Source of the DNA: Sepiola atlantica
Lineage: Eukaryota; Mollusca; Cephalopoda; Sepiida; Sepiolidae
Assembly: GCA_963556195.1 (NCBI GenBank)
Contig: OY744537.1
Coordinates: forward strand, 16,948,774-17,012,773
Reading direction: 5' to 3'
DNA: 64,000 bases
The notes under the pieces are model-generated. The model was not told the origin of the DNA. It ran no database searches and saw only the letters and a list, made by a program, of their open reading frames with translations. Positions 49,545-61,457 of the stretch are shown piece by piece. The stretch's first letter is position 1. Each line of letters begins with the position of its first letter. The position numbers were made by a program, and so were the translations under genes.

Positions 49545-50985
49545 TATAAACTTTGGGTGAAAGGCTCGGCCTGTAACACCTGCTCCATGCCTGGTCTTCG
49601 TGTCACTGCGTGGGTTGAACGGAATATTGTCTTTATGACCAATGCTTGTCCAGTTGTCCCTTAAAATTGTTGGCATTGACCACCACTCCAGCAGTTCATT
49701 TCAGCTATTGACCACCCAAAGCACAAATAAAAACTTCTTAGTATTCAGTATTCCATACTTCATAGAGAGTGTGAGATTCTTGTTGTGTTCGTTGTGTTCA
49801 GAGATAGTAATCTTTGTTGATTGACCTTGTGTTCGTTGTGTTCAGAGATAGTAATCTTTGTTGATTGACCTTGTGTTCGTTCTGTTCAGAGATAGTAATC
49901 TTTGTTGATTGACCTTGTGTTCGTTGTGTTCAGAGATAGTAATCTTTGTTGATTGACCTTGTGTTCGTTGTATTCAGAGATAGTAATCTTTGTTGATTGA
50001 CCTTGTGTTCGTTGTGTTCAGAGATAGTAATCTTTGTTGATTGACCTTGTGTTCAGAGATAGTAATCTTTGTTGATTGACCTTGTGTTCGTTGTGTTCAG
50101 AGATAGTAATCTTTGTTGATTGACCTTGTGTTCGTTGTGTTCAGAGATAGTAATCTTTGTTGATTGACCTTGTGTTCGTTGTGTTCAGAGATAGTAATCT
50201 TTGTTGATTGACCTTGTGTTCGTTGTGTTCAGAGATAGTAATCTTTGTTGATTGACCTTGTGTTCGTTGTGTTCAGAGATAGTAATCTTTGTTGATTGAC
50301 CTTGTGTTCGTTGTGTTCAGAGATAGTAATCTTTGTTGATTGACCTTGTGTTCGTTGTGTTCAGAGATAGTAATCTTTGTTGATTGACCTTGTGTTCGTT
50401 GTGTTCAGAGATAGTAATCTTTGTTGATTGACCTTGTGTTCGTTGTGTTCAGAGATAGTAATCTTTGTTGATTGACCTTGTGTTCGTTGTGTTCAGAGAT
50501 AGTAATCTTTGTTGATTGACCTTGTGTTCGTTGTGTCCAGAGATAGTAATCTTTGTTGATTGACCTTGTGTTCGTTGTGTTCAGAGATAGTAATCTTTGT
50601 TGATTGACCTTGTTTCTTCTTGTCAGAATTTTGTAGCCTTGAATCATGTCGCATCAATAATACATTGAGGGCAGCATTATTGCTTCCAATCTCTTTTTAT
50701 AGGACAGATCCTATAGTGTCGAACACAGAACTTTCTTAACCTTATCGATGTCAGCAGCAAATTGGTGAATCCTGGGAGCATTTTCATATTCCAATACCAG
50801 CCTAACAATTGTGGTGAATAGCTTCTTCATAATTATCTTATCTCCAGTGGCGAAAGTCTTTTTTATTAATCCCAGTGTACGGTTGACTTTCTTTAGTGAT
50901 TCATCAACATGCTAGTTGAATGCCAGTCTATTGTCAATATGTACTGCCAAATCTTTTTCCACCTTTTGACTCCTCAACGTCTTTC
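49545..50985 (-). pseudogene. LINE (family D) RT C-terminal half with minisatellite inside
   Basis: From 50985 down the - strand reads KDLAVHIDNRLAFN, KKVNRTLGLIKKTFATGDKI, MKKLFTTIVRLVLEYENAP, DLSYKKRLEAIMLPSMYY and DMIQGYKIL. The 44-bp array follows, and beyond it KFLFVLWVVNS, NELLEWWSMPTILRDNW. LVLEYEN, LSYKKRLEAIMLPS and DMIQGYKIL are conserved C-terminal RT motifs of CR1/jockey-like LINEs. Stops (including one after VVNS) and the array make it a dead copy. Confidence 0.8.
49791..50612. repeat. 44-bp minisatellite, about 19 copies, within LINE coding sequence
   Basis: The unit (GTTGTGTTCAGAGATAGTAA, then TCTTTGTTGATTGACCTTGTGTTC) repeats almost unchanged. One copy near 50045 is shortened to 35 bp. 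The 44-bp period is not a multiple of three, so the LINE frame shifts with every unit. Confidence 0.95.
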
Positions 50986-51964
50986 AGTTTTATATAATAT
51001 TTGAAAGATATAATATCTACTGCTTCATAAAGCTTTCTAAATAAACCTCTTTATAACAACATCAATAATAATAACAACATTTTAAAAATTTGATAATAAA
51101 TTTGTAATTTCTATTTTTCATATTGAAAATAAATGCTATAAAATAATTGCTGCTTCGGTCAGAAGAATCATTTTGACTTTTGTTTGTTTGTTTTAAGTGC
51201 AAATTATTATATTTAAAGTATTATATAGAATAAAAATAGAAATTCTGTATAATAATTTCTGTAAATATAAAAGATTCTAGTTTTTTTTCTTTTCTTCTTC
51301 TTTTTCTGATGGATGAAGTTACATCTTCGGAGAGTTACTTACTCTTTCCCAAATTTGATTTTTTTTTTCTGTTTCTTATTTGAATAAAGTCTATAAATTT
51401 ATATTGTATTCGAATAATTTATAAAAGAGAAACAAATTTGGGAAACGACAAGTCTCCATGCCTCAATTGGACATGTTCGGCTGTTAACCACCATAGAGAC
51501 ATTGCTACCCACATAAAGATAGAATTCATCATCATATATGAAATGAAGTTAGCCGAATTTTCGATTTTATAACTAAATAGCTTAAGTTTCAAAATATCAA
51601 TATTTCATTTGGCCATTTTCTTTTCTTTAGTATTGGTCCATGTTGTTAAAAAGAAAAAGTGTAATTCAATTTAATATTTTTGCAAATACAATTTTTTCTG
51701 CCATCTTTCTTTTTTTACAGCAAATGTCAATTACAGATGGAAGCCATTTTTTTATATCAGCAAATTTCGCTATTACAGAATAGTAATACTGATACATTCT
51801 TTCATTTTTGTAAATAACTGTTAAAATACTCCTATTTTCATTCACATATAAACTACCATGGAAAGAAATAAGTAATATCTGAAAACTTTAAAATTTTGAT
51901 GTCGAAAAAGATTGTGTGACACATTTGTAAATGGATGTTTTCATTTCTAAGCATAACTCAAATA
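50986..51964. other. AT-rich intergenic stretch
   Basis: No coding or repeat structure recognised. Confidence 0.5.
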
Positions 51965-52025
51965 ATGTAAGGGAGATAACATGTTTTAGCTTGAATAATT
52001 ATAATAACAGTTATCTCCCTTACAT
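51965..52025. repeat. Perfect 16-bp-arm hairpin
   Basis: ATGTAAGGGAGATAAC at 51965-51980 is exactly inverted at 52010-52025, with a 29-base loop. The GGGAGATAAC word also appears as variants near 14130, 15060 and 29715, so it may be the end of a short dispersed element. Confidence 0.85.
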
Positions 52026-52561
52026 AAGCATTTTTCCCCCATTTTTTTCTCTATATTAATAACACTAGCAAATATTTTTGCTAGTTGTTTTATTTAATTG
52101 CTCAGTAAAATGTGCTTGTTTTTTGTTAGTTTTTTTACAAAAAAAAAAAAAAAAAGAAAGAAAATCACCCCATCCTTTATTTTAATAAATAAAACACGGA
52201 ATAATAAAAACATAGTTTTTAAACAACATTTACCCTTTATGGCGTAAAATGTAAAACAAAAAATTTTAAACTCACTTAAGGTTATAAAAAGATAATAATA
52301 TTTGAAGTTTTTACAAATCGAAAAAAAAAAAAATGTACCTAAAATAAAATCAACAATTAAAAAATAAAATACAGTGAACACGATTCTAAATTTAGTTATT
52401 TAATTGCTCAGCAAAATGTGTTTGTTTTATTTTTACAAAAAAATAGTAATTTTTAAATCAATTATTTTTTTAAATTAAACAATTTGATTCAATAAATTTG
52501 TGCTTTAAAACATAATTTCTAATAAGATTTAAGAAACAAACAAACCCAAAACGTTTTAATA
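52026..52561. other. AT-rich spacer with A/T homopolymers
   Basis: The open frame on the - strand (52381-52094) is Phe/Leu-rich low complexity. Bases near 52090-52130 and 52390-52440 share AATTGCTCAG(C/T)AAAATGTG, a short direct duplicate. Confidence 0.5.
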
Positions 52562-52569
52562 AAAAAATC

Positions 52570-53407
52570 CGTATTTGTTCGTCTTTTACCATAGTCCGTT
52601 TTTCACAATTTTTTACTGACCATTTTTTTGTTATTTTTTTTGGGTGTACGCTTACCTACCCCCCCCCCCTCCCGAATATTTGAGATTTTAGGAGAGGGAT
52701 CAGTTTTGACCAAGTTGCATGTGTTGTTCTTATGGACCAACTTATTTTTCGGTGTACAATTACCAGGTCACTAGAGAATTCCGCTTTTTTTTTGGGGGGG
52801 GGGGGCGTTCTTTAAATATTTTAGATTAACCATTTGGGGGGGGGGTAGCTAAGTATACACCGAAAAAGAAACAAAAAAATGGTCAGTATAAAGTTGTGAA
52901 AAACTGACTATGGTCAAAGATGTACAAGACTGATCCCCCTCCTAAAATCTCAAATATTTTTAAAATATTCCCCAAAACCCGGAATTCTCTCGCGACATGA
53001 TAGGTAATTGTAAGCAGAAGAAGAATTTTAAAAAATTGAGATGGTCAAAAAGAGGGGGATTAGTCTACGTTGAATTTACATTGAAAACTGATTCCCTGGT
53101 TTAAAATCTAAATTTTTTGAATTTTTTTCCAAAAACCCCGGAATTCTCTATCGACATGATAGGTAATTGTACACCGAAAAACATTTTTTTTTATATTGAG
53201 ATGATCAAAAAGAGGGGGGTCAGTCTACGTTGAATTTACATTGGAAACTGATCCCCCTTCCTAAAATGTAAAATATTTGAGAAAAAATTCCAAAAACCTC
53301 GGAATTCTCTAGCAGCCTGATAGGTAAGTGTACACCGAAAAAAGAACAAAAAAATGGTCAGTGAAAAGTTGTGAAAAACGGACTATTGTAAAAGACGAAC
53401 AAGTACC
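52570..53407. mobile_element. TIR element with 8-bp TSD
   Basis: About 60-bp imperfect terminal inverted repeats (GTATTTGTTCGTCTTTTACC at the left, the inverse ending 53407). An 8-bp direct repeat AAAAAATC lies at 52562-52569 and 53408-53415. The inner repeated word GGAATTCTCTAGC/TCGACATGATAGG occurs several times. No transposase, 838 bp. The A-rich duplication makes a chance match somewhat more likely than for the other elements. Confidence 0.7.
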
Positions 53408-53415
53408 AAAAAATC

Positions 53416-54800
53416 AAAGTAAATATATAATTTTTGAACGACTCGTACAATAAATCTCAGAGAATGTGTTGTTTACATGTTAATTATTAAATAATGCGCC
53501 CCTGTTTTGTGTCTCTCTCTCAATAGAACTTTCTGTGCGTTCAAAGTAGAATGTTATACTTAATAATCAGAGGGCGGGTAACCAAATGTTGGAGTGGACG
53601 CTGACTGTTCCATCATATTCCATTACAATGTAATTTAATTACGTAACTCAATTATATAGATTAAAAAAAAACAATGTCTTTAATTAATTCTATTTATAAT
53701 TTTTATTACGATTATTATTGAGGAAAATATTTTAAATAAATCTGGAAATCTGAAAAAACAATCATGAGTGTATATTTGCGAATATTAATTTATTAGAAGC
53801 TTTAAAACAAATTATGTAAATTTGAAAGATGCGTGATGTTTGTGGAAGTTTTGGAATGGGTACATATAGGAGCTGATAAGTAGATATAAAAAGAGAGCGA
53901 TCAAAGCTAATAATATAGTTTCGGCTTCAGATAGATACATAATCTCCATTATTAATAGATTATGTGACCACATCGCGTGTTTTAATATGTGTGTTTCTCG
54001 CCTGTGTACATGACTTACACATCATTTTTTTAGATTTACTATTAATCTAATGTTCATTGAAATAAAAAAATTTAAAAACTATACAAACTAAATTTTATTT
54101 CTTTTTGTGTATAAGTTAAAAAAAAAAAAGGTGCAAACAAAAACATTTACATACCAAAATGACATTACTGCATCCCAGTCAATGCCGGGTAGGTACAGCT
54201 AGTATCATATATAAAGAAATGCTTCTATAGCAAGATTGGATGTGGGTGTGTAAAATTAATGTTAAAAACGGTATTTCCCACATAAGGTTAGAATAAGCTG
54301 AAAAGTTGAAAATTCCATTCGAAGTTAAACAATTAGAGTTGGGACTACGTGTCAGGATATACGCACAGTATTTTCATGTCATCTTGATAGTATTTATGCC
54401 AAGGGTCTCAAACATGTAGCCTACATGCAGCCCACAGACCGTCTTTTGTGGCCCATGAGAAACCACTTTTGCAACCAATATTTTGCTTAAATTTTAATCT
54501 GTCACCCCTTTCATACTGTAGGATTTTTCAGAATTTGGGCAAAAAATGAAATTTTAAAAGCAGAAAAAGTCGATATGATGGGGGGGACAATAGTCTTTTT
54601 CAGAATCAGCATTTGATTTTAATTGATTAAAATCACCTCAAACGGAAACCAGCAGAGGACAAAAGATTTTTTTAGTTGACTACTGAATAAATGTTGAGGA
54701 TTTTATTTCACTGAAAAGAGCTTTATTTCCATTGGCAAATCTTTTAGACAAAAAGTAGTTGATAACTAAATACTAAAAGTCTAGAAAAGTACAAAATAAA
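53416..54800. other. Intergenic stretch, no gene seen
   Basis: AT-rich; no coding or paired termini recognised. The 54400-54700 part is less AT-rich. Confidence 0.45.
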
Positions 54801-55640
54801 AATTGTTCATGCCTAGAAAATGACCTCCAGTCTGTGGTGGAATGGGGCCTTACGTGGATGCTTATATTTAATCCTATCAAGACAAAGCTTCTTTCCTTTA
54901 ACGAGTATAAGAAACCTTACAAACCACCAATTACTATGGCTGATAGAACGCTTCCTGAGAGTCTAACATTTAAACTCCTCGACCTAACATTCACAGGGAA
55001 CATGAATTGAAATAAATACATGGAACATACTGTAAAATCTGCTTCAAAGAAGGTTCGCTCCCTCTACCGTGCTAGAAAAGTTCTCACACCTGCCAGTATC
55101 CTATATCTCTACAAAGCCACCATTCGCCCATGCATGGAGTACTGTTGTTACATCTAGGCTGGTGCACCAACCACTACTCTCTCCCTTTTGAACAGAGTGC
55201 AAAAAAGAGTCTCTAACCTAATAGGTCTCACACTGTCTACCAAGCCTCATCCCCTGTCCCATTGTCGCAAGGTTGCATCCCTTTGTTTGTTTTACAAGTA
55301 TTTCAATGGAATGTGCTTTGATGAACTTGCTGTACTTGTGCCCCCTCAACGTAAACATCTCTAGTTAACTTGACAAGCAGCAAAATCACACCTCTTCACT
55401 GTAGAGGTCCCCAGATGCAGGAAGGCTTTCTACTCTAATAGTTTCTTTCCTTGAATCGCTTGCCGTTGGAATCCCCCCCCCCTGCTCCCTGTTTTCCCGA
55501 TGTAATGTTAACAAGCATCTCTCTGCACAACTCCCCAATTAGGATGCCCCTATAAATCTGACCCCTAATTCACAGCAGCCCATTACATCTTGTGCCTTGT
55601 TTGGGGTGAATAGAAGTAAAAAAAAAAAAATTTTTTAAAT
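54801..55640 (+). pseudogene. LINE family B fragment
   Basis: Reads NPIKTKLLSFNEYKKPYKPP, LLDLTFTGNMN, SASKKVRSLYRARKVLTPAS, ILYLYKATIRPCMEYCCYI and LNRVQKRVSNLIGLTLSTKP in one frame with several stops. It ends CTTGTTTGGGGTGAATAGAAG followed by an A-rich tail. Same family as 8966, 22561 and 35800. Confidence 0.82.
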
Positions 55641-55785
55641 TAAAAAAAAAAAAAAAAATTTTTTAAAAGTAAAAAAAGTAAAAAAGTAAAAAAAAATAAA
55701 TAAATAAAATTAAAAAATTAAAAAAGTAAAAAAAAATTAAATTAAAAAAGTAAAAAAAAAAAAAAAAAAATTTAAAAAATTTGAA
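55617..55785. repeat. A-rich low-complexity tail after LINE B
   Basis: About 170 bp of A runs broken by TTTT and GTAAA words, an expanded version of the LINE A-rich 3' end. Confidence 0.9.
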
Positions 55786-55927
55786 AATGATTGATCGTCA
55801 AACCAAAAGTTATTTTGTTTTCTTAAACTCTATCTTTTTCTTATTGTTATGACATCAGTTGATGGGATGCAAAATATCTTCAACTACTGTCATAACAATT
55901 ATCAAATCTTACCTGTAGATATCTACT

Positions 55928-56300
55928 GCCTTTTGGCTAAGATCAAAGTGTAGTATCTGTTCCGATGGATACTGCACCCCATACTGGTATTGTCTTGGCC
56001 TTCGGGGCTTGACTTACGCCGTTCAATGGGTCTGTTCTGTGCAGTTCTAGGAGGTCCACCCTCCCAGGCTTTGCCTCTCCTCTTTGGGGAGGAGTAAGTT
56101 TATTGCTTACTGTCTGAGGCGCCCCTACCGGGGAATGCCGACGGGGCTGCCCAGGCTATTTTTAAATGGCAAGAGTGCTCACCTCTCGAGCGCTGGCTTT
56201 TCAAACCCCACTTTCCCGACCCCACCTTGGGTCATATCTTACTTGTGGGAGTAGGATAAAAACTGGCCTTGTGCCTAACTCCTGGAGAGGAGTAAATCAA
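55928..56300 (+). mobile_element. U2 snRNA-headed SINE, copy 3, longest
   Basis: Starts GCCTTTTGGCTAAGATCAAA then GTGTAGTATCTGTTC, matching U2 snRNA from about its 11th nucleotide, with one extra A. Next come GATGGATACTGCACCCC, the shared body with GGAGGTCCACCCTCCCAGGC and GAGGCGCCCCTACCGGGGAA, and a stretch TGGCAAGAGTGCTCAC...GGCTTTTCAAACCCC that resembles tRNA A and B boxes. The end is CCTGGAGAGGAGTAAATCAA. No clear target duplication for this copy. Confidence 0.87.
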
Positions 56301-57800
56301 TACTCGTGGTAGAGTATTTGTATGTTTATAATGTTGTATAAACTGGAATAAGACAATAGATTGTACAGCAATATTGAACATATAACAATTAAGAAAACAA
56401 TTTATTTACAAGAAAATATTAAATAGGATTTACATGGATTTAAATAGAAGTGCTACGGCATCTCTGGTAAACTTGAAAGTGTCTGATGGTCAGAGAGGAT
56501 AAGCTAAAAGGAAACAAGAGGAATAACTCAATTCAATCAGTCTGAAGAGTTATTGCCCTTTGATTATTAAAACCTAATAGTTATATATTCCTTTGATAGA
56601 TATTGTCTGCCTTTCTCCTTGGGGTGAAGTTGTCTTCTTGATTGCATTTCAATTTAAATTATATTTTATTTACTTCATTTGCTTTTGGATTATCTTCAGA
56701 TGGTTTGAAATGCCACGATCTACCAGGATCTTACATTACATGTTTCTCCACTAAGATCTTTGCAATAACTGAACCTATGTCACATGACGAAGCTAAACAA
56801 TCCGCTTTCTACAATTATATAAAGCCACAGCTGACCTTCAGGTCATACCCCATCAATCATACTTATGCAACCATCACATCTGGCAAAATCATAAATATAC
56901 TTCACTTTAAAGTTATCTGGCATTGCACGGTGGTGCAATGTGTTTTTCCTTTCTTCTTTTTATTAAACTATGCCAGTTTTTTCTTTCAATATATATATAT
57001 ATATATATAATCAAATTGAACTTTTTCTGTATGCACCAATATAGAGTTACTTGCCCCATTTTTTTTTTTGGATGACAGCCATTTGCAAATAATTCCAACC
57101 TGAACAAAGTATTTTGTGGAAGGAATTAAATCAAATTGCATTTTATTTTTCTTAATAGCGTGCTGCAACGATCCACAAGAAAAACTGATGCACCAAAATC
57201 AAATATTGATTTTTATAGGAAGAAAGCTCTCGATAAAGAGACTGACTTTGTTTCAAATGATCCATTCTACTATCTATTTCATATGTATAATCTAGAAAGA
57301 GAGAGATTACAATAACATTATTTTTTGTAGAATTTTACATTTTATTTATTTGTTTTTTTATATACTTTTTCAGAAAGTTATGTCGGCAAACAAACAAGCA
57401 CAAAGAAAAGCAATATCTGTTATAAAACTATTAGACAGATTTTAGCATCTTAGCCTCTGGTGACCTTAAATGACCTCAAAGGTCAATTTAAGTAAGCTTA
57501 TAACACAATTGTGTCTTGTAAGATTCGCAGATACAACTCTTTTGGGAACCCAAGTCTTCTTTCAACCGTTGTTGCTTTCAGTCGCTTGACGTCCTGGTTC
57601 AAAGTGCCCCGATGCGAACAACTGTCTGCTTTTATCATAGCATAACCGATGTTACGATCCTATGTAACTTATGTCAGGAGGATAGGCTTTGTCCATTACA
57701 TGTCTATAATGAGTGTCTAAGCATACAAAAAGTACACACATTATAAAATTAGAGAGATGACTAGAAAATATTGGATTTTATAACTTTGTCATTGTTGTAG
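56301..57800. other. Unassigned, with an unrecognised open frame
   Basis: A 122-codon + frame (56642-57010) includes CHDLPGSYITCFSTKIFAIT and DEAKQSAFYNYIKPQLTF. I recognise no family, and it ends in a TA microsatellite at 56990. It could be an old exon or transposon piece. Confidence 0.35.
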
Positions 57801-57802
57801 AG

Positions 57803-58655
57803 TGATAACACCCCTCACTACAATAATGGACCAAGTCTGAAACGGTCTATAAATATCTATTGTATTTGTTATGTGTATAAAGATGAGAGCGAGAATAAAA
57901 ATATTTATAGTTTCTTTCTTAACTTTGTGTGTGTTTGAGTGTATTTATTCTATTAAATGTTGTCTAAATGATTTTTCCTGGGTATCTCCGAAAAAAGGAA
58001 ATAATAAAAAATAAAGCTCCTAACAAAAGTAAATCACTAAAAAAAATAAATAGATATAAATAAAAAAATTTAACCACAGCTTTCACATAATACAATCGAT
58101 ATAGACTTACCTAAAATTTAAAAAATATTTGAAAAAATCTTAAAATTATAACAAAAAAAAATCTCATAAAAATCTATTGAAATTCATTATTTTTATTCAT
58201 TTTTTTTTTATTCAATGTCGCTTTAAAAAAAATAAGTCATTTTTAGAAACGACATTTTGCTTTAATATTGTTTTTTTTTTACATTTAAAAGTTATTTTAA
58301 AGTTGATTTGAAGGAGAGTAATTTAATAAAACAAACAATTTGGACAGGTAAAATGTTTTTGAACGCCATTTGTATTAATCTGTGAATGATTGTTCGAATT
58401 TTAAATTTGTTTTCATTGAATAGAAATCATTATATTATTTATTAAAATTAAATTAAATAATGGAGGAAGTAAAATATCAAAAGTGGGATACGTTATCAAG
58501 TGATAACACCCCTCATTACAATAATGGACCAAGTCCGAAACGGACTAAAAATTGTGTATATTGTATTTGTTATTTGTGTTATGTGAGAATGAGAATAAAA
58601 AGATTCATAGTTTCTTTCTTAACCTTGTGTTTGAGCGTATTTAGTCTATTTAAGA
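57803..58655. repeat. Direct repeat pair, ~150 bp, 700 bp apart
   Basis: 57803-57950 and 58499-58655 share AACACCCCTCA, CAATAATGGACCAAGT and GTTTCTTTCTTAAC. Each has a GAATAAA word; the first also has TATAAATA. They could be partial LTRs of a small element or two solo copies. Confidence 0.75.
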
Positions 58656-59042
58656 AGTTATCAAAATAGAATTTGATGTCCTTGTAATTTTCTATCCAAA
58701 TAAACCATTCTGGCCCGACATGTATGTAGTCTTTGTTATGGAAACCCTTAATAACTTATAATCTTGTATGTCTCTCCTGATCACTATCCCAGTCTAATAA
58801 TGCTAAAGTAGCAAGCTGTAGGTATGCTCCGTTTTTAGTCTTTTTCACTTGTTCCTTTTCACACTGTTTCTCTTTTTGTTCCTACTTCTTCTGGACAATG
58901 AGATTTTTCCTTCAGTTTTTCTAGCATATTTACAGACATAAATATTAGACTTGGGTAGTGTTCAGGAGAGGCGGAAAATAATTATAGTTTATTTTGGTTA
59001 CCCTAAATTATAAAAGAGATTTTTATAAATAAATGTTTATAT
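58656..59042. other. Spacer, nothing recognised
   Basis: No coding or repeat structure seen. Confidence 0.45.
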
Positions 59043-59225
59043 TTCAGAATTTTTTTAGATGAGGATTGATAATTAGGATTATTTGGACTACTATTCTCAT
59101 CTTGGTTGTTATTTTCACAACATTTCTTTGGGTGTATCTTTTTGAACTTGGGAATCTTTATGTCGAACTCCAATAATAGCAACGAAAATGAGAATATTAG
59201 TCCGAATAATCCAAATTATCAACCC
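59043..59225. mobile_element. Short inverted-repeat element (MITE-like)
   Basis: Left arm TTTTTTAGATGAGGATTGAT (59048) and onward is inverted at about 59180-59225 (ATCAACCCTCATCTAAAAAA), with 45-50 bp arms. A partial copy is at about 37670-37810. Confidence 0.7.
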
Positions 59226-59589
59226 TCATCTAAAAAATACCATGTAAATATTTGTCAACTATGGACGTGTTAAACTTTGTTCTAGATTATTTTAACAGTT
59301 ATTTGTCCATTTAAATAGAAACAAAATTGCTTTTCTTGGAATGTTTTTTCTGGTTGCTGAAGAACAAATGAAAATAATCAACTGGAACTTATATTTTAAG
59401 TAGTTTCTGGAGATTTTTTTTCTTTAAGTATGAACATTTTGAAGTCACTTTCAACATATTTATATTGCATATCCCCCCCCCCCCATACACACACAATCAG
59501 ATGCAATAAAAGCTTCAGTTGTTTTGAAATACTTAGCACTGACAATTCTTCATTGCATCTCTAGGTTTAGAAATCTATCTCCATCTATA

Positions 59590-60135
59590 TAAAGTTAGGT
59601 ATGTGTATATTTTTATATATTTATACGTACAGGATTCACTCCTAAAATAATTAACCGATCACTATGAATTTTGAAACACTGCTGCTAGGCGTAAGAGGTC
59701 GTAATGTGGGCTATATTTAGTTTAATTTAGTTTCATGCAAAGAGGTAAAAAGGGGTGGAAGTCCTTCGCAAAAATTCTGATACTTTTGATTTTTATGAAA
59801 TTTTAACAGTAGGTATTAGACATCAATTAATAAATATTACTCGAATTTCAGTTTCTTTGAAGTATTTTAAGGGTTTTAAGGGATATAATATGAGCACAAC
59901 CTCTCATTTGAAAATTCAAATATTTCAGATTTGCATAAAATTTGATCCATAGTAATTAGACAACAATTAATCAAGATTCCCTGAATTTCAATTTCTTCTT
60001 AAAACCCTTTTTCTAGAATAAAAATCATGTAATGGATTTTGATCAAAATTGGAATAAGAATTCTAGACATAAGGTTTAGTATTGTTATATCTTTGTAATG
60101 GAACATAAAAGTGGTGCAACACTTCTGTTCGAGTA

Positions 60136-60179
<44 letters not shown>

Positions 60180-60180
60180 A
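59590..60180. repeat. Dispersed repeat, copy 2, ending in a TA microsatellite
   Basis: Same element as 28755-29425. Its end is a run of about 19 TA units at 60138-60176. Confidence 0.75.
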
Positions 60181-61068
60181 TCCAGGTAAAATGAAAATTC
60201 TAACTGTCTATTTTCTTTTTCATGCTTCCTCTATGCAATGTAGACCTAAAACTCATACAAATTATAAATCACCGTACTCTGAGGATTGTTAATAGCATGT
60301 TTCCTGTTGTGGCATCGATCGATTTTCAATCTAAACACTGGATCTTCATGTTAGGACCAATCAAGCGTAAGAAACATAATTCCGTCTTCTAAAGTGTACA
60401 CATAAAATTGAACAAAATATATATTTACTTCACGGTACACAAAAGTTGTTTATCTTTGATTTTAAAAGACCTCGCACTGATGACTTTCATAAGCGGGCTT
60501 TAAAGTTCAGGAAATTTGAAAAACCTGATGTACTTCAACTAATTTAATATGTTGCAAATTTGAGCAAAGCATTCAACAAATTTAATCGCCATTATACACT
60601 AATGTATTTCGTCCAGAATCTTAGTTTTGTTAGTTATGTTTTATGTACCGCGCCATCCAACCTTCTTCAGGCACCTACCATTGTTGGTAACTTTGTAAAT
60701 TTCTTTGACAAAATCTTTTATTCCATCCGCAAAAGAAACAATTGATATGAAATATCTTCTAACATAGCGAAATGAGAAGAAGAATGTTAAGTTTGAAATT
60801 TGCAGAAAGTTGTCAACCGCTTAAATGGGACTCTAACAAGCACGTCCACGTCAATCAGTGCATAATAATCTCCCATTTTGATAGGTCATGGGCAGTCTAA
60901 GAGTTTGGAATCCAGATTCGATGACCAGTCTAATAAGTCATTAACTTCATAATCATTTGGTTCTAATCTTAGACCTGCATTCTCTTCATCCGTGTTCATC
61001 TGATCTGTAAAATATAAAAATAAATGTCAAAGAAAGTGAAATACATACAAAAAGTTTTTTTTAAATTA
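60181..61068. other. Possible degenerate coding remnant, unrecognised
   Basis: The + strand at about 60430-60745 reads FKRPRTDDFHKRALKFRKF and, after a stop, LSKAFNKFNRHYTLMYFVQN. It looks protein-like in composition but I cannot assign it. The rest is AT-rich. Confidence 0.3.
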
Positions 61069-61070
61069 AA

Positions 61071-61071
<1 letters not shown>

Positions 61072-61116
<45 letters not shown>

Positions 61117-61425
61117 AGAGAGGGATTTTTTAAATTAATTAATTTATTGTATACAGATTTTGTGCACGCAAAAATTAATTTGTAAATTAATTATAAAAAT
61201 CTGTATACAATAAATTAATTTATAAATTAATTAATTAAAAAAAATCTATATATACAGAAACAGATTACTCGTCCGATTAAGGGGGAATTTAAAAAAAAAT
61301 GCGGTCCTCTGCATATTCTTAAAAAATAAACAAACCGCTCAGGGTAGCGAAGAATAATAATAAAAAACGCACCGGTAAAACATTGGTTGGTATCGCCCCA
61401 AAACAATAAAAAAAAAAAAATCAGC

Positions 61426-61457
<32 letters not shown>

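Noticed and set aside
50405..50647. 80-codon - strand frame with repeated SINKDYYL
   Set aside because: Mostly 44-bp minisatellite; only its first residues (DMIQGYKIL) are LINE protein.
55928..55965. A true U2 snRNA gene
   Set aside because: Only the first ~30 nt match U2; the Sm site and later stem-loops are missing, and the rest is the SINE body.
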